Shown piece by piece: positions 1 through 8,730 of a stretch of 64,000 nt of DNA. The DNA comes from Rhizobium anhuiense. GTDB lineage: Bacteria > Pseudomonadota > Alphaproteobacteria > Rhizobiales > Rhizobiaceae. The stretch is from assembly GCF_003985145.1 (NCBI RefSeq), contig NZ_ML133541.1, positions 32,535-96,534 of the forward strand, in the 5' to 3' direction. The notes under the pieces were generated by a model. That model made no database searches, was not told the origin of the DNA, and saw nothing but the letters and a program-made list of their open reading frames with translations. Within the stretch, counting starts at the first letter, position 1; each line of letters starts with the position of its first letter. The translations under genes and the position numbers were made by a program.

Positions 1-49
1 AGTAAAACAAGGTGTCGGTCGCGAATATGAGGCCGGCCGGAGAGCGACC

Positions 50-400
50 ATGCAGAAGCATTCCTCCTCGCAAACGAGGCAGCATCTCGAAAAGCACAAG
101 GCGATCCTTGACCAACGCCGGCGCGAGCTACAAACCCGCCTGCAAGCGATCGAACATGATTTCGTGCAGCCTCGGAATCCTGATGACGATGATCGCGCCA
201 CAGAGCGCAATAACGATGAAGTCCTGGAAGAGCTCGGCGAGGCTGGACAGAAGGAACTCCTGGCCGTACAGGCGGCACTGGACCGGATACAAGCCGGAAC
301 CTTTGGCACTTGTGTAAAGTGCGGCAGGCCGATCAGCGAGAGGAGGCTTGACGCCGTTCCTCACACACCTTTCTGTCAGTCTTGCGCGCAGTCGATCTGA
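50..400 (+). CDS. DksA/TraR family zinc-finger protein
   Basis: A protein of 116 residues. The C-terminal third holds a four-cysteine zinc finger, CVKCG near residue 92 followed by CQSC near residue 110, preceded by an acidic, helical, probably coiled-coil N-terminal region. This is the layout of the short DksA/TraR family, whose members bind the secondary channel of RNA polymerase or act as general stress regulators. The start at 50 follows GGAGAGCGACC, a usable ribosome binding site. It is shorter than canonical DksA (about 150 residues), so it is a DksA-like paralogue rather than DksA itself. It stands alone, with its 3' end toward the convergent ntrC. The family is clear; the target promoters are unknown. 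Confidence 0.85.
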   Translation: MQKHSSSQTRQHLEKHKAILDQRRRELQTRLQAIEHDFVQPRNPDDDDRATERNNDEVLEELGEAGQKELLAVQAALDRIQAGTFGTCVKCGRPISERRLDAVPHTPFCQSCAQSI

Positions 401-525
401 AGCCTGAGTTGCAGGGTCACCATGCTGGTGAAGCGATGTCCGACATCAGGCCAACTCAGTCGGAGCGTGCGCCGATGAGCCATTCATAAACGTCCTCGCG
501 ACCGGGGAGCCCGGCCAGAGCCCGC

Positions 526-1977
526 TCAGGCGGTGCGGGAGCTCCTATAGACCGACACGCCAAGTTCCCTGATCTTCTTGCGCAAGGTATTTCGATTGAG
601 ACCAAGGAGATCGGCAGCCTTGATCTGGTTGCCGCGCGTCGCCGTCAGGGCGGCGAGGATCAGCGGATATTCCAGTTCGGTCAGCACGCGGTCGTAGAGG
701 CCGGGCGGCGGCAGGTTTTCGCCGAAGCTTGCGAAGTAGGTGCGCATATTCTCCTCGACGGCTTGCGCGATCGTCATCGACCCGCTGCGGATCGGCCCCT
801 TGTCGATCGGGCTGTCGGGCACGTCGGAGCGCAGCTCGGCGTCGATGATCTCGCGGGTGATGACATCCTGCGGATAGAGCGCCATCAGGCGGCGGATGAG
901 GTTTTCCAGCTCGCGGACGTTGCCCGGCCAGGCGTAGGCCTTCATCAGTTCCAGGGCCTCCTGATCGAAGCGCTTGGAGCCGAGGCCTTCCTTTTCGGCC
1001 TGCTGGATGAAATGGCGCACGAGATCGGGAATATCCTCGGCGCGGTCGCGCAGCGGCGGCAGGCGCAGCGGCACGACATTGAGCCGGTAATAGAGATCTT
1101 CGCGGAACAGGCCCTGGTTGATCGCCTGCTTCAGGTCCTTGTTGGTGGCGGCGACGATGCGCACATCGGTGCGGATCGGCGTGCGGCCGCCGACAGTGGT
1201 GTATTCGCCCTGCTGCAGGACGCGTAAGAGCCGCGTCTGGGCGTCCATCGGCATGTCGCCGATTTCGTCGAGGAAGAGCGTGCCGCCCTCGGCCTGCTCG
1301 AAGCGGCCGGTCGAGCGGGTCTGCGCGCCGGTAAAGGCGCCCTTCTCATGACCGAAGAGTTCCGATTCGATCAGGTCGCGCGGGATCGCCGCCATGTTGA
1401 TCGCGACGAAGGGGCCGTTGCGGCGCTTGCCATAGTCATGCAGCGCGCGGGCGACGAGCTCCTTGCCGGTGCCGGATTCGCCGGTGATCATCAGCGTCAG
1501 GTCCGTCTGCATCAGGCGTGCGAGCACGCGATAGATTTCCTGCATCGCCGCCGACCGGCCGACCAGCGGCATGCCGTCCTGCATATCCTCTTCGAGCTTG
1601 GCGGGCTTGCGTTTCGGCTCGGCGAGCGCACGGCCGATAATGCCGATCAGCTCGGTCAAGTCGAAGGGCTTCGGCAGATAGTCGTAAGCGCCCTTCTCCG
1701 AGGCCTTGATGGCGGTCATGAAGGTGTTCTGCGCGCTCATGACGAGAACCGGCAGGTCGGGACGCGCCTTCTTGATGCGCGGCAGCAGGTCGAAGGCGTT
1801 TTCGTCGGGCATCACCACATCGGTGACAACAAGATCGCCCTCGCCGGCGGAAATCCAGCGCCAGAGGGTAGCGGCGTTGGAGGTGATGCGGACGTCATAG
1901 CCGGCGCGGCTCAAAGCCTGGTTGAGCACGGTCCGGATGGCCGCATCATCATCTGCAACAAGGATCGTGGCTGTCAT
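526..1977 (-). CDS. ntrC: Nitrogen regulation response regulator NtrC
   Basis: A sigma-54-dependent activator of 483 residues. Residues 1-120 form a receiver domain with the acidic pocket at ADDD and the phosphoacceptor near Asp53 in VTDVVMPDE. A central AAA+ domain shows the Walker A motif GESGTGKE and the sigma-54 contact loop GAFTGA. The C-terminus is a Fis-type helix-turn-helix (IKAADLLGLNRNTLRKKI). The open frame extends upstream to 2082, but the ATG at 1977 begins at the typical MTATILVADDD and overlaps the ntrB stop by ATGA, so it is the better start. As the partner of NtrB it should activate glutamine synthetase, ammonium transport and related genes under nitrogen limitation. It is the last gene of nifR3-ntrB-ntrC. 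Confidence 0.97.
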   Translation of the reverse strand: MTATILVADDDAAIRTVLNQALSRAGYDVRITSNAATLWRWISAGEGDLVVTDVVMPDENAFDLLPRIKKARPDLPVLVMSAQNTFMTAIKASEKGAYDYLPKPFDLTELIGIIGRALAEPKRKPAKLEEDMQDGMPLVGRSAAMQEIYRVLARLMQTDLTLMITGESGTGKELVARALHDYGKRRNGPFVAINMAAIPRDLIESELFGHEKGAFTGAQTRSTGRFEQAEGGTLFLDEIGDMPMDAQTRLLRVLQQGEYTTVGGRTPIRTDVRIVAATNKDLKQAINQGLFREDLYYRLNVVPLRLPPLRDRAEDIPDLVRHFIQQAEKEGLGSKRFDQEALELMKAYAWPGNVRELENLIRRLMALYPQDVITREIIDAELRSDVPDSPIDKGPIRSGSMTIAQAVEENMRTYFASFGENLPPPGLYDRVLTELEYPLILAALTATRGNQIKAADLLGLNRNTLRKKIRELGVSVYRSSRTA

Positions 1978-3131
1978 CGAGAAGGTCCTGTCGAGCTTGC
2001 GGTAGTGGCGTCTTCGAGCGAGGCGTCCTTCGACGCCGGCATGAGAACGCGGAATGTCGTGCGGCTGTTCTGGCTGTCGCATTCGATAATGCCGCCATGA
2101 TCGCCGATGATCTTGGCGACCAGCGCAAGGCCGAGGCCGCTGCCGTTCGGCTTGGTGGTGATGAACGGATCGAAGAGATGCGGCAACAGATCGGAGGGGA
2201 CGCCGGGACCATTGTCGTGGACGCAGAATTCCAGCGGCAGCGAGATCTTTTCGCGGGTGCCGGCGACCGACAGGCGGATGCCGGGGCGATAAGCCGTCGT
2301 CAGCATGATCTCGCCGTCCGGGCGATCGCCGACCGCTTCGGCGGCGTTCTTCACCAGATTGAGGAAGACCTGCACGAGCTGGTCGCGATTGGCATAAACG
2401 GCCGGCAGCGACGGGTCATAACTCTCGGTGACGCGGATATTGCGGGCAAAACCCGCCTTGGCGACCGCCTTCACATGATCGAGCACGGAATGGATATTGA
2501 CCGGCATTCGGTCGACGGGACGTTCGTCGGAAAAGACTTCCATGCGATCGACCAGCGAGACGATGCGATCGGTCTCGTCGCAGATCAGCCGGGTCAGCGC
2601 CCGGTCGTCGTCGATCGCAGACTGCTCGAGCAGCTGGGCAGCGCCGCGTATGCCGGAAAGCGGATTCTTGATCTCGTGCGCCAGCATCGAGGCGAGGCCG
2701 GTCACCGAACGGGCAGCAGCGCGATGCGTCAGTTGCCGGTCGATCTTATCGGCCATCGAGCGTTCCTGAAAGACGATGACGACGGCGCCGGGTTCGCTGA
2801 GCACCGGGGCGACGTAGAGATCGACGAGCTTGTCCTGGCCGAGGCGCGGCGAACTCAGGTCGACGCGATATTCGTTGACCGGCGCCTTGCGCTCGCGAAC
2901 CTGATCGATCAAGGCCAGCAACGGGCTGCCGAAGGGAATGAAGGTCGAAATCCGGTACCGCGCCAGATGCGAGGCGCTGGCGCCGAAGAAGGCCTCGGCC
3001 TCCCAATTGGCGAAAACGACGAAGCCGGATTCGTCGACCATGATAACGGGGTTCTGGATGGCGTTCAGCACGGCCATGGCGACGGTGGTTCCGCCGGCCT
3101 GATCGGACGGAGATGTCATATCCTTCGTCAT
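1974..3131 (-). CDS. ntrB: Nitrogen regulation sensor histidine kinase NtrB
   Basis: A protein of 385 residues without membrane segments, as expected for the cytoplasmic NtrB. Residues 15-130 form a PAS domain. The H-box AHEIKNPLSG places the phosphorylated histidine at residue 152, followed by the N-box NLVKNAAEAV, the G1 box DNGPGVP and the G2 box GSGLGLAL. It phosphorylates or dephosphorylates NtrC according to the PII signal of nitrogen status. It overlaps nifR3 upstream and ntrC downstream by ATGA junctions, indicating translational coupling in one operon. Confidence 0.97.
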   Translation of the reverse strand: MTKDMTSPSDQAGGTTVAMAVLNAIQNPVIMVDESGFVVFANWEAEAFFGASASHLARYRISTFIPFGSPLLALIDQVRERKAPVNEYRVDLSSPRLGQDKLVDLYVAPVLSEPGAVVIVFQERSMADKIDRQLTHRAAARSVTGLASMLAHEIKNPLSGIRGAAQLLEQSAIDDDRALTRLICDETDRIVSLVDRMEVFSDERPVDRMPVNIHSVLDHVKAVAKAGFARNIRVTESYDPSLPAVYANRDQLVQVFLNLVKNAAEAVGDRPDGEIMLTTAYRPGIRLSVAGTREKISLPLEFCVHDNGPGVPSDLLPHLFDPFITTKPNGSGLGLALVAKIIGDHGGIIECDSQNSRTTFRVLMPASKDASLEDATTASSTGPSR

Positions 3132-4144
3132 GCCGCCTCCCGGCTGTCGACAACACCTGCCGCCAATGCATCGTAAAGCCGTGCAGCCACCTCGCTGGGA
3201 TTGCGCGAGGTCATGATCGCAGCCTTTTCGCCGCCGGCGAGATCCGGGGCGAAACGCTGGAGATACCAGCCCAGGTGTTTGCGGGCATGGCGGATGGCCA
3301 CCGCTTCGCCGTAGAAATCCAGCATCATCCGGTAGTGCTCGACGGCGATATCGGCGATTTCAAGCGACAGCGGCTCGGCCACACCTGATATGACGCCGGC
3401 ATGCCACGGCCTGCCCTGGCAGCCCCTACCGATCATGACGGCATCGGCGCCGGAGCGGCGCAATATTTCCTGCGCGTCGCCCGCGGTTTCGACATCGCCA
3501 TTGGCGATCAGCGGTATGGAGATTACCTCGCGGACAGCGCGGATCGCGTCCCAATCGGCACGGCCTTCGTAGAATTGCATGCGGGTGCGCCCGTGAATGG
3601 TCACAAGCTGGATACCGGCCGCCTCGGCGCGGCGCGCGATGTCGGGCGCATTGATCGAATTCTCATCCCAGCCGAGGCGCATCTTCAGCGTCACCGGAAT
3701 GTCGACGGCCTTGACCGTCGCCTCGATCAGGCCGAGCGCGTGATCGGGATCGCGCATCAGCGCCGAACCGGAATAACCGCCGATCACTTTCTTCGCCGGG
3801 CAGCCCATATTGATGTCGATGATATCGGCACCATGATCGGCGGCGATCTTGGCGGCTTCCGCCATCCAGTGCGCCTCGCGTCCGGCAAGCTGCACCATAT
3901 GCGGCCGGAAGCCCGCAGCCCGCAGCCGCGACCACGATTCGGCCGTGTCATTGACCAATTCGCGGCTCGCCACCATTTCGGTGACGACGAGGCCGGCGCC
4001 GAAGCGCCAGGCAAGCTCGCGGAAGGGCATATCCGTGACGCCGGACATCGGCGCCAGCACAACGCGGTTCCGCACGGACACAGGTCCGATTCGGAAAGAC
4101 GCTGCGAGGTCCTTGGAAATCAAATGATTATCTTTCGGGCACAC
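3128..4144 (-). CDS. nifR3: tRNA-dihydrouridine synthase, NifR3/DusB family
   Basis: A TIM-barrel flavoprotein of up to 338 residues. The motif LAPMSGVTDMPFR near the N-terminus and DINMGCPAKKV in the middle are signatures of tRNA-dihydrouridine synthases. The family reduces uridines in the tRNA D loop using FMN and NADPH. No ATG lies near the 5' end: the frame opens with GTG at 4144, and a TTG at 4123 (giving MISKDL) is an alternative. It is the first gene of the nifR3-ntrB-ntrC operon, an arrangement conserved in rhizobia, Azospirillum and Rhodobacter, and its stop overlaps the ntrB start. Function is firm by family, the start is not. Confidence 0.93.
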   Translation of the reverse strand: MCPKDNHLISKDLAASFRIGPVSVRNRVVLAPMSGVTDMPFRELAWRFGAGLVVTEMVASRELVNDTAESWSRLRAAGFRPHMVQLAGREAHWMAEAAKIAADHGADIIDINMGCPAKKVIGGYSGSALMRDPDHALGLIEATVKAVDIPVTLKMRLGWDENSINAPDIARRAEAAGIQLVTIHGRTRMQFYEGRADWDAIRAVREVISIPLIANGDVETAGDAQEILRRSGADAVMIGRGCQGRPWHAGVISGVAEPLSLEIADIAVEHYRMMLDFYGEAVAIRHARKHLGWYLQRFAPDLAGGEKAAIMTSRNPSEVAARLYDALAAGVVDSREAA

Positions 4145-4288
4145 AATAGAACTGCATTATTTTTAGCCACTATTCCCTAGCTTGCCAAGGGGGCTGGGAT
4201 GGGAATTGATATTTTTCGGGCAGATGCTGGAAAACGCCAAAGCAAGACGTTAGAGCACTCGGGTCAATTCCGCATAATTAGGGGATTT

Positions 4289-5506
4289 ATGCTGCAAATG
4301 CCTTCTAAGCAACCGATATCGGCTGGAATTGTCATCGTCGCCGCCGGCCGCGGCGAGCGCGCAGGATCCTCCAAGGAAGGCCCCAAGCAGTATCGCATGA
4401 TCGGCGGCAAGCCGGTTATCGTCCATACGCTTGAAAACTTCATGACATGGGAAGCGGCAAAGCAGATCGTCGTCGTCATTCATCCCGATGACGAGGCGCT
4501 GTTTGCAAGAGCTTTCCGCCACATCATCTCGGCAACGCCGATCGAAACGGTGCATGGCGGCGCGACCCGGCAGCAATCCGTGCTGGCCGGCCTCAGATAC
4601 CTCAAGGACAAGCAGATCAGCCACGTGCTGATCCATGATGCCGTGCGGCCGTTCTTCGACCATGAGCTTCTGGATCGTATTGCCGACAGCCTTGGCAACG
4701 GCGCGCAGGCGGTGTTGCCGGCGATCCCGGTCACCGATACGCTGAAACGCGCCGACAGCACCGGCACCGTGCTGGCGACGGTTTCGCGCGAGCACCTCTA
4801 TGCGGCGCAGACGCCGCAATCCTTCGCCTTCGAAACGATCCTCGATGCGCATGAGAAGGCGGCCGCCAGCGGACGAAGCGATTTCACCGACGATGCTTCG
4901 ATCGCCGAATGGCTGGGCATTCCGGTGACGATCGTCGAGGGCACGGCCGATAACGTCAAGCTGACGGTCAAGGACGATATCGCCATGGCCGACGGTAAGC
5001 TGTCGGCTTCGCTGCTTCCGGACGTGCGCACCGGCAACGGCTACGACGTGCACCAGCTCGAAGCCGGCGATGGTGTCACACTCTGCGGCGTGTTCATTCC
5101 GCATGACCAGAAGCTCAAAGGCCACTCCGATGCCGACGTCGCGCTGCATGCGCTGACGGATGCGCTGCTTGCCACCTGCGGTGCCGGCGATATCGGCGAT
5201 CATTTCCCACCGTCCGATCCGCAATGGAAGGGCGCGCCCTCAAAGATCTTCATCGAACACGCTGCCCGGATTGTGCGCGAGCGCGGGGGCACGATCATGA
5301 ATGCCGATGTCTCGCTGATCGCCGAAGCGCCGCGGGTCGGCCCGCATCGCGACGCCATGCGGGCGAAACTGTCGGATTATCTCGGCATCGATATCGAGCG
5401 CTGCTCGGTCAAGGCGACGACCAACGAGACGATCGGCTTCGTCGGCCGGCGCGAAGGCATTGCGGCGATTGCGACGGCAACCGTCGTCTATCGCGGGAGA
5501 AAGTGA
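4289..5506 (+). CDS. ispDF: Bifunctional IspD/IspF isoprenoid enzyme
   Basis: A fusion of 405 residues for two non-adjacent steps of the MEP isoprenoid pathway. The first 230 residues are 4-diphosphocytidyl-2-C-methylerythritol synthase (IspD), with the nucleotide-binding AAGRGERAG and PKQYR. The last 160 are 2-C-methyl-D-erythritol 2,4-cyclodiphosphate synthase (IspF), with the metal-binding YDVH and GHSDADVALHAL. The fusion is common in alphaproteobacteria. The frame is open from 4199, but the ATG at 4289 follows GGGGAT and begins at the start of IspD homology. The next gene starts on the last base of its stop codon, so the two are co-translated. Confidence 0.96.
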   Translation: MLQMPSKQPISAGIVIVAAGRGERAGSSKEGPKQYRMIGGKPVIVHTLENFMTWEAAKQIVVVIHPDDEALFARAFRHIISATPIETVHGGATRQQSVLAGLRYLKDKQISHVLIHDAVRPFFDHELLDRIADSLGNGAQAVLPAIPVTDTLKRADSTGTVLATVSREHLYAAQTPQSFAFETILDAHEKAAASGRSDFTDDASIAEWLGIPVTIVEGTADNVKLTVKDDIAMADGKLSASLLPDVRTGNGYDVHQLEAGDGVTLCGVFIPHDQKLKGHSDADVALHALTDALLATCGAGDIGDHFPPSDPQWKGAPSKIFIEHAARIVRERGGTIMNADVSLIAEAPRVGPHRDAMRAKLSDYLGIDIERCSVKATTNETIGFVGRREGIAAIATATVVYRGRK

Positions 5507-6006
5507 TGAGCCTGTTTCCTCCGGATATCATTTCGGCAGCGGAGACGATCATCCGTGAGTTCACGGCCGCCGGGCTGATGCTGTCCACAGCCGAATCCTG
5601 CACCGGCGGGTTGATCGCCGGGGCGCTGACTGAGATATCGGGCTCCTCCGCCGTCGTCGATCGCGGCTTCGTCACCTATACGAATAGCGCCAAGGTGGAC
5701 ATGCTCGGCGTGCAGGCGGAAACGCTGCTGCGCTTCGGGGCGGTCTCCGAGGAAACGGCGCGGCAGATGGTGCATGGCGCCCTCTTCCGCTCGCGCGCCG
5801 AGATCGCCGTTGCCGTCACCGGCATTGCCGGCCCCGGCGGCGGATCGGCGGAAAAACCGGTCGGCCTCGTGCACCTCGCCGCCAAATCGCGCACCAGCGC
5901 GTTCATCCACCGAAAGATGCTCTATGGCGATATCGGCCGCAGCGAGGTTCGGCTGGCAACGGTCAGGACGGCGCTGGAGATGGTGCATTCGCTCTTCGCC
6001 GGCTGA
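5506..6006 (+). CDS. CinA C-terminal domain protein, nicotinamide-nucleotide amidase type
   Basis: A protein of 166 residues consisting only of the CinA C-terminal domain. The sequence STAESCTGGLIAGALT near residue 26 and VTGIAGPGGGS near residue 105 are family signatures. The family includes PncC, which deamidates nicotinamide mononucleotide in pyridine nucleotide salvage. The start ATG shares one base with the ispDF stop (TGATG), so it is translationally coupled to ispDF, and it is convergent with the START-domain gene 16 bases downstream. The amidase role is inferred from family membership. Confidence 0.88.
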   Translation: MSLFPPDIISAAETIIREFTAAGLMLSTAESCTGGLIAGALTEISGSSAVVDRGFVTYTNSAKVDMLGVQAETLLRFGAVSEETARQMVHGALFRSRAEIAVAVTGIAGPGGGSAEKPVGLVHLAAKSRTSAFIHRKMLYGDIGRSEVRLATVRTALEMVHSLFAG

Positions 6007-6022
6007 AAGGGTAATCGTCCCG

Positions 6023-6484
6023 TCAGGCCGCAGCGTAGATCCTGTTTGCCCTGGTCTCGAAGGCTTCGGTGAACATGCGGAAGGCGCGGTCGAACATCGA
6101 ACCCATCAACGCGCCGAGAATGCGGCTCTTGAACTCGTAATCGATGAAGAAATCGACGGTGCAGCCGCCAGTCGGCATCTCCGAGAAGTGCCAGCGATTG
6201 TCGAGATATTTGAACGGGCCATCGATATATTTGACCTCGATGACCTGCTCGGCCCGGTTCAGAAGCACCTGTGTGGTGAAGGTCTCGCGGATCGCCTTGT
6301 AGCCGACCGTCATATCGGCGACGAGCAGGATCTTGCCGTCGCGCTCCTTGCGGCTTCGAATGGTCAGCGCTTCGCAGAGCGGCAGGAATTCCGGATAGCG
6401 CTCGACATCGGCGACGAGATCGAACATCTGTTCGGGCGTGTGCGGGACGGGACGGTGCGTTTCGAATTGCGGCATAGGCGGCAA
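6023..6484 (-). CDS. Coq10/RatA family START-domain protein
   Basis: A protein of 153 residues covering one SRPBCC (START-like) fold. It opens with FETHRPVPHTPEQMFDLVADVERYPEFLPLC, the family's conserved N-terminal strand and helix, quoted here in outline only. Relatives include mitochondrial Coq10, which binds ubiquinone and supports respiration, and bacterial RatA-like proteins. In alphaproteobacteria the gene commonly lies close to lipA, as here, which favours a respiratory or ubiquinone-related role over a toxin role. It is tightly packed against the upstream kinase gene, which ends at the next base. Function is inferred from family and neighbourhood. Confidence 0.85.
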   Translation of the reverse strand: MPPMPQFETHRPVPHTPEQMFDLVADVERYPEFLPLCEALTIRSRKERDGKILLVADMTVGYKAIRETFTTQVLLNRAEQVIEVKYIDGPFKYLDNRWHFSEMPTGGCTVDFFIDYEFKSRILGALMGSMFDRAFRMFTEAFETRANRIYAAA

Positions 6485-7081
6485 TTAAGCGGGCGCGTGG
6501 AGAAGATCAAGAAGCTCGCGCACCTCACGACGGGATTTTAGCTGGAGAACGGGCACATCAGGACCGTGCTCGGCGATGCCGGAGATAATGCGAGGCACGA
6601 ACTTGTCTTCGAAGGTCCAGATGAAGCGGAGAAACTCCCAATCGATCTTCTCAATGGAACCCGCCGCCATTTCCGGCCGGGTGCGGCCGATCCATCTCAC
6701 CCACCGACTGACCACGCCCCAGATGCAGAGAAGCCGCGGCATGCGCACCCAGATGACGAAATCGGTGCGCGGTAGCCGAATGTCTAAGGAGGACGGGTTC
6801 GTGCCGTCCATTATCCAACGTTCTTCGAGTATCCGGCTGGCGATGATATTTCTCTGCTCGCCCCTGTCGCGCGTCACCCAGCCGGGAAGCCAAAAGACGT
6901 CGCGGTCGAGCGAAATATAGGAAAGCCGGAAGCGTGTGGCGATCTTCAACGACAGAGTGGATTTACCGCCGCCCGAGCAGCCCATGACGAGGATGCGGCG
7001 TGCTGTACCGATATGCTGCGCAGCCAGTCTGAGATCGGCGATCTGCTGTCGCGGTGGCAGCTCTGCCCTCAGGTCCATCAT
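6485..7081 (-). CDS. P-loop NTPase / adenylate-kinase-like protein (paralogue 1)
   Basis: A protein of 198 residues with a Walker A motif GCSGGGKSTLS near residue 34, then LSYISLDRDVFWLPGW and ERWIMDGT, as in the family of small kinases annotated as DNA topology modulation FlaR-like or AAA-family ATPases. The reading frame continues upstream to 7483, but the ATG at 7081 overlaps the stop of the preceding gene by ATGA and starts just before conserved sequence, so the longer form is rejected. It is a clear paralogue of the gene immediately upstream, sharing the same motif order. The substrate is unknown. Confidence 0.8.
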   Translation of the reverse strand: MMDLRAELPPRQQIADLRLAAQHIGTARRILVMGCSGGGKSTLSLKIATRFRLSYISLDRDVFWLPGWVTRDRGEQRNIIASRILEERWIMDGTNPSSLDIRLPRTDFVIWVRMPRLLCIWGVVSRWVRWIGRTRPEMAAGSIEKIDWEFLRFIWTFEDKFVPRIISGIAEHGPDVPVLQLKSRREVRELLDLLHAPA

Positions 7082-7644
7082 GCAACTCCCTTGAGCCCAT
7101 GCGCGAGAACGGCGAAGCGGCGAGCTGCCTTTCGCGATCTTATGATGACAGTGGAATTGAGAAGCCGATAATCCCGAAGTGCTGCTTCGATCAAGGGGGC
7201 GGCATCCCGCTCGAAATTCCAGATATAGGCAAGCAAGTCCAGCGAGAGGTGTTCGGGACAGCCGGCAGGCAGCTCGGGACGGTTGCGCCGGAAATAGCGC
7301 AAGCCTCTCGATATTGCTCCGTACAGGCAGGCAGATCTGGGCAACCGAAGCCAAATGACGGTTTCGGCACGCGGAAGGCGCAAATGGAAGGAGCTCAGCC
7401 CGGTTCCATCCATGATCCAGCGTTCTTTCGCCACCGCCTTGGCGATCAGGCTGTCGATCTCGTCGCGCTGCCTCTTTCGCCACCCCGGTAGCCAGTAGAA
7501 GTCGCGATCCATCGATATGTAATCAAGGCCGAGCGCTTGCGACAGCCGCTTTGCCAGCGTGCTCTTGCCGCTGCCGGGACAGCCGATCACCAGGATACGG
7601 TCGACTTCGACCAGCGTCGATTTCAATCCGGATGTGCCGTTCAT
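7078..7644 (-). CDS. P-loop NTPase / adenylate-kinase-like protein (paralogue 2)
   Basis: A protein of 188 residues from the ATG at 7644. The Walker A motif is GCPGSGKSTLAKRL, followed by LDYISMDRDFYWLPGW and ERWIMDGTGLS, the same motif set as the downstream paralogue. The frame is also open from an ATG at 7695, but that 5' extension is encoded by the lipA terminator hairpin, so 7644 is chosen. The stop overlaps the next start by four bases, suggesting the pair is co-expressed and arose by tandem duplication. The biochemical role is not known. Confidence 0.78.
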   Translation of the reverse strand: MNGTSGLKSTLVEVDRILVIGCPGSGKSTLAKRLSQALGLDYISMDRDFYWLPGWRKRQRDEIDSLIAKAVAKERWIMDGTGLSSFHLRLPRAETVIWLRLPRSACLYGAISRGLRYFRRNRPELPAGCPEHLSLDLLAYIWNFERDAAPLIEAALRDYRLLNSTVIIRSRKAARRFAVLAHGLKGVA

Positions 7645-7663
7645 CGTCGATTGCTCAAAGAAA

Positions 7664-7688
7664 AACCGCGGCAAAAATCGCCGCGGTT
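7664..7688 (-). terminator. Rho-independent terminator of lipA
   Basis: Read on the minus strand there is a nine-pair stem, AACCGCGGC and GCCGCGGTT, with a seven-base loop, followed directly by TTTTTC. It starts about 25 bases after the lipA stop codon. This is a textbook intrinsic terminator and it overlaps the longest possible frame of the next gene. Confidence 0.85.
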
Positions 7689-7712
7689 CATTCAAAAAGC
7701 AAGTACCGGATC

Positions 7713-8684
7713 TTACTCGGCGGCCATCAGCAGCTTCTTCTCCCGTGCCGCCCGCAATCGCGCGAAGTCGTCGCCGGCATGGTGCGAGGAGCGGGTCAGG
7801 GGGCTCGAGGCGACCATCAGGAAACCCTTGCTGTAGGCGACGGTCTCGTATGACTTGAACTCGTCGGGCGTGACGAAGCTCATGACCTTGTGGTGCTTGC
7901 GGGTCGGCTGCAGGTACTGGCCGATCGTCAGGAAATCGACGTCGGCGGTGCGCAGATCGTCCATCAGCTGGAGGACTTCGTTTCGTTCTTCGCCGAGGCC
8001 GACCATGATGCCTGATTTGGTGAACATGGTGGGATCGAGTTCCTTCACCCGCTGCAGCAGGCGAATGGAATGGAAGTAGCGGGCGCCGGGGCGAACCGTC
8101 AGATAATTGCCGGGCACGGTCTCCATATTGTGGTTGAAGACGTCGGGCTTGGCGGCGACGACCCGTTCCAGCGCTCCAGGCTTCTTCAGGAAGTCCGGCG
8201 TCAGGATCTCGATCGTCGTCATCGGCGAGGCCGCCCGGATTGCCCAGATCACCTTTTCGAAGTGCTCGGCGCCGCCGTCTGCCAGGTCGTCACGGTCGAC
8301 CGAGGTGATGACGACGTGGCTGAGGCCCATCTCCTTGACCGCCTTGGCGACATTCTCAGGCTCGGCCATGTCGAGGGCATTCGGCTTGCCGGTGGCGACG
8401 TTGCAGAAGGCGCAGGCGCGGGTACAGATCTCGCCCATGATCATGAAAGTCGCGTGCTTCTTGTCCCAGCACTCGCCGATATTCGGGCAGCCAGCCTCTT
8501 CGCAGACGGTGACGAGCTTGTGCTCCTTCACGATCGCACGCGTCTCGGCATAACCCTTGGAGGTCGGCGCCTTGACGCGAATCCAGTCCGGCTTGCGCAT
8601 GACTTCCGTATCCGGGCGATGCGCCTTCTCCGGATGCCGCACGCGCTTGGCGTCGGGATTGATCGTGTCGAGGATGGTCACCAT
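7713..8684 (-). CDS. lipA: Lipoyl synthase
   Basis: A radical SAM enzyme of 323 residues. CEEAGCPNIGEC supplies the three cysteines of the auxiliary iron-sulfur cluster, and CTRACAFC is the CxxxCxxC motif of the SAM-binding cluster. It inserts two sulfurs into octanoyl groups on lipoyl domains, here those of pyruvate dehydrogenase and its relatives. It lies on the same strand as pdhA-pdhB-pdhC and lpdA just upstream, so the enzyme that makes the cofactor sits next to the complex that uses it. A strong terminator follows. Length and motifs are normal for the family. Confidence 0.97.
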   Translation of the reverse strand: MVTILDTINPDAKRVRHPEKAHRPDTEVMRKPDWIRVKAPTSKGYAETRAIVKEHKLVTVCEEAGCPNIGECWDKKHATFMIMGEICTRACAFCNVATGKPNALDMAEPENVAKAVKEMGLSHVVITSVDRDDLADGGAEHFEKVIWAIRAASPMTTIEILTPDFLKKPGALERVVAAKPDVFNHNMETVPGNYLTVRPGARYFHSIRLLQRVKELDPTMFTKSGIMVGLGEERNEVLQLMDDLRTADVDFLTIGQYLQPTRKHHKVMSFVTPDEFKSYETVAYSKGFLMVASSPLTRSSHHAGDDFARLRAAREKKLLMAAE

Positions 8685-8730
8685 TGCAGTTTCAGCTTTC
8701 TACCGCCTCTATGCGGCACATCATTCGGAT

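Noticed and set aside
1348..2100. A 250-residue open frame opposite ntrC
   Set aside because: Shadow of ntrC; composition typical of reverse-frame translation.
6485..7483. A 332-residue version of the first P-loop protein
   Set aside because: Its first 134 residues lie over the second kinase gene in another frame and have no homology; the ATGA overlap start at 7081 is better.
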